Notes under the pieces: generated by a model
What the model was told of the DNA's origin: nothing
What the model saw: the letters and a program-made list of their open reading frames with translations, nothing else
Database searches by the model: none
Made by a program: the position numbers and the translations under genes
Part shown: positions 32,909-34,669 of the stretch, in pieces
Layout: every line of letters begins with the position of its first letter
Position numbering within the stretch: the stretch's first letter is position 1
NCBI GenBank assembly: GCA_009996675.1
Contig: JAACZQ010000060.1
Span: 1-34,669, forward strand
Direction of reading: 5' to 3'
Origin: Chitinophagaceae bacterium
Lineage (GTDB): Bacteria > Bacteroidota > Bacteroidia > Chitinophagales > Chitinophagaceae
Length of the DNA stretch: 34,669 nucleotides

Positions 32909-34669
32909 ATGAAAAAACTATTGCTTTTTTCCGTCGCTTCTTTGTGCCTGGCAACCAGTTGGTCGCAAGTTTCCAATAAACCATCTTCCGAAACGGTATT
33001 GAACAGTGCATCGTTCAATGCACTTCGTTTTCGTTCCATCGGGCCTGCCGTAACATCGGGACGCATATCCGATTTTGCAGTGAACCCCAATAATACCAGT
33101 GAATACTATGTGGCTTCATCGGGAGGCGGTGTCTGGAAAACCACCAATCATGGCGTTACTTTTCAACCCATATTCGATGCGCAAGGCACATCTTCTATTG
33201 GTTGCGTAACAATTGATCCGGTGAATACGAATATCATCTGGGTGGGCAGCGGTGAAAACAATAATCAGCGGGCTGTTGCGTATGGCGATGGTGTGTATAA
33301 AAGCGAAGACGGTGGCAAGACCTGGAAAAATATGGGCCTGAAAAATTCGGAACATATTGCCAAAATCATAGTCGATCCTAAAAATCATCAGACTGTATAT
33401 GTGGCTGCTTATGGGCCGGTATGGAGTGAAGGCGGTGACAGGGGTGTTTATAAATCTACGGATGGCGGACAAACCTGGACCTGTGTGAAATCTGTTAGCA
33501 CCTATACGGGTTGCAGTGATCTGGTGATGGATCCCAGTGACCCCAATACACTCTATGCTTCTTTTCACCAGCGGATGCGGAAAGTGTTTACTTATATTGG
33601 AGGTGGTCCGGAATCGGCCTTGTTTAAATCAACCGATGGTGGCGCAAGCTGGAAAAAAGTAGAAGGTGGTTTCCCTTCCGGTGAACTGGGCCGTATTGGT
33701 ATTGATGTGAGCCCGGTAAATCCCAATCTTGTTTATGCCGTTGTAGAAGGAAAGGATAATAAAGGCGGTGTATATGCATCGAAAGACAAAGGTGCCAGCT
33801 GGGAGAAAAGAAACAGTTACAGCACTTCGGGTAATTATTACCAGGAACTCACCTGCGACCCCATTAACGCGGATCGTTTTTTCATTACCGATGTGTATTA
33901 CAAAGTAAGCAGTGATGGCGGCAGAACGTTGGTCAACCTGGGAGAGATCAATAAACATATCGACAACCACGCTATATGGATTGACCCCAGGGATGGTAAT
34001 CACCTGCTGGTGGGCTGTGATGGCGGCGTGTATGAAACCTGGGATTTTGCCGGCAGCTGGGATTTTAAATCCAATCTGCCTGTTACACAATTTTACAAAG
34101 TAGCCACAGATAATGATTACCCCTTTTATGGCGTACATGGCGGTACACAGGATAACCTGAGCCTGGGTGGCCCCAGCAGAACAACTTCTGCCAATGGTAT
34201 TGTTAATGCCGATTGGTATGTAAGTTCTATCGGCGACGGATTTGAAACACAGGTAGACCAGTCGAATCCCAATATCGTATATGCGCAAAGTCAGTATGGC
34301 GGATTAAATCGTTTCGACCGGAAAAGCGGTGAATACCAGGATATTAAACCCGCTGAGCAAGCCGGAGAAGCGCCTTATCGCTGGAACTGGGACGCACCTT
34401 TGTTGATCAGTCAGCATAACAACAGCCGGCTTTATTTTGGAGCCAATAAAGTTTTTCGCACCGATGATCGCGGTGATTCCTGGAAAGTCATCAGCCCGGA
34501 TCTTACCCGGCAGATCGATCGCAATAAAATAGAATTGATGGGCAGGATATGGTCCGTTGATGCTATTGCCAAAAATGGCAGTACGGATATTTACGGACAG
34601 CTTACCAGTATTGCTGAATCCAAACTGGATGAAAATATGATCTGGGCAGGTACTGATGATGGACTGATA
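32909..34669 (+). CDS. Large exported BNR/VPS10-like beta-propeller protein (3' end outside window)
   Basis: The frame stays open for 587 codons to the window edge. After a signal peptide (about 1-19) comes RFRSIGPAVTSGRISDFAVNP, then Asp-box (SxDxGxxW) repeats: SEDGGKTW (132-139), STDGGQTW (183-190), STDGGASW (241-248), then SKDKGASW and TDDRGDSW further on. These mark a sortilin/sialidase-like beta-propeller. Bacteroidota relatives are often called glycosyl hydrolase or VPS10 domain proteins, but no glycosidase catalytic residues can be assigned here. Secretion by T9SS is possible if a sorting domain lies at the unseen C-terminus. Confidence 0.88.
   Translation, partial: MKKLLLFSVASLCLATSWSQVSNKPSSETVLNSASFNALRFRSIGPAVTSGRISDFAVNPNNTSEYYVASSGGGVWKTTNHGVTFQPIFDAQGTSSIGCVTIDPVNTNIIWVGSGENNNQRAVAYGDGVYKSEDGGKTWKNMGLKNSEHIAKIIVDPKNHQTVYVAAYGPVWSEGGDRGVYKSTDGGQTWTCVKSVSTYTGCSDLVMDPSDPNTLYASFHQRMRKVFTYIGGGPESALFKSTDGGASWKKVEGGFPSGELGRIGIDVSPVNPNLVYAVVEGKDNKGGVYASKDKGASWEKRNSYSTSGNYYQELTCDPINADRFFITDVYYKVSSDGGRTLVNLGEINKHIDNHAIWIDPRDGNHLLVGCDGGVYETWDFAGSWDFKSNLPVTQFYKVATDNDYPFYGVHGGTQDNLSLGGPSRTTSANGIVNADWYVSSIGDGFETQVDQSNPNIVYAQSQYGGLNRFDRKSGEYQDIKPAEQAGEAPYRWNWDAPLLISQHNNSRLYFGANKVFRTDDRGDSWKVISPDLTRQIDRNKIELMGRIWSVDAIAKNGSTDIYGQLTSIAESKLDENMIWAGTDDGLI

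Overview
The window is a stretch of Bacteroidota chromosome, most likely family Chitinophagaceae (family level is inference). The evidence is TAnnTTTG-type -7 boxes with an upstream TTG (the Bacteroidota sigma-A pattern), almost no Shine-Dalgarno sequences before ribosomal-protein genes, a type IX secretion (T9SS) sorting domain, DUF4835/PorD and DUF4296 proteins, and a Bacteroidota-style omega subunit next to bamD. No tRNA, rRNA, CRISPR array, insertion sequence or phage gene was seen.

Layout. (1) 1-1730: the tail of an unidentified gene, then two tandem exported FKBP-type isomerases. (2) 1781-4063: fusA (EF-G) with its own promoter-like box and terminator. (3) 4083-6548, minus strand: a membrane O-antigen-ligase-like protein with a TPR tail, lying between fusA and the ribosomal operon. 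(4) 6696-17418: the S10-spc ribosomal-protein operon in the classic order rpsJ-rplC-rplD-rplW-rplB-rpsS-rplV-rpsC-rplP-rpmC-rpsQ-rplN-rplX-rplE-rpsN-rpsH-rplF-rplR-rpsE-rpmD-rplO, followed by secY and map. A terminator plus promoter stands before rplO, and terminators follow rplO and secY. (5) 19738-24334: a BaiN/HI0933-type flavoprotein, a large secreted zinc metalloprotease and a CBS-pair protein. (6) 24609-26501: rpsA (six S1 domains). (7) 26660-30399: bamD-rpoZ, then coaBC-porD(DUF4835)-DUF4296, an envelope/CoA cluster with overlapping genes. (8) 30418-32324: both subunits of a 3-oxoacid CoA-transferase and a peroxiredoxin. (9) 32440-end: a tiny protein that is little more than a T9SS sorting domain, and the start of a large secreted BNR/VPS10-like beta-propeller protein cut by the window edge.

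What stands out. Several gaps between co-directional genes are filled with degenerate tandem repeats of strict 7-nt (sometimes 8-nt) period. Each gap has its own theme (nAGCnnn, TAGTTTn, TAGTTCA/TGGACTA, CTACTCA, TTTTCAAA), and several fold into long hairpins because a unit and its reverse complement both occur. This is the best candidate here for something not covered by ordinary annotation. Second, CoA-transferase subunit A lacks about 24 core residues that its family normally has, although its reading frame is intact. Third, the ribosomal superoperon is cut at both ends: no rpsL/rpsG before fusA, a foreign-looking gene between fusA and rpsJ, and no infA/rpmJ/rpsM/rpsK/rpsD/rpoA/rplQ after map.
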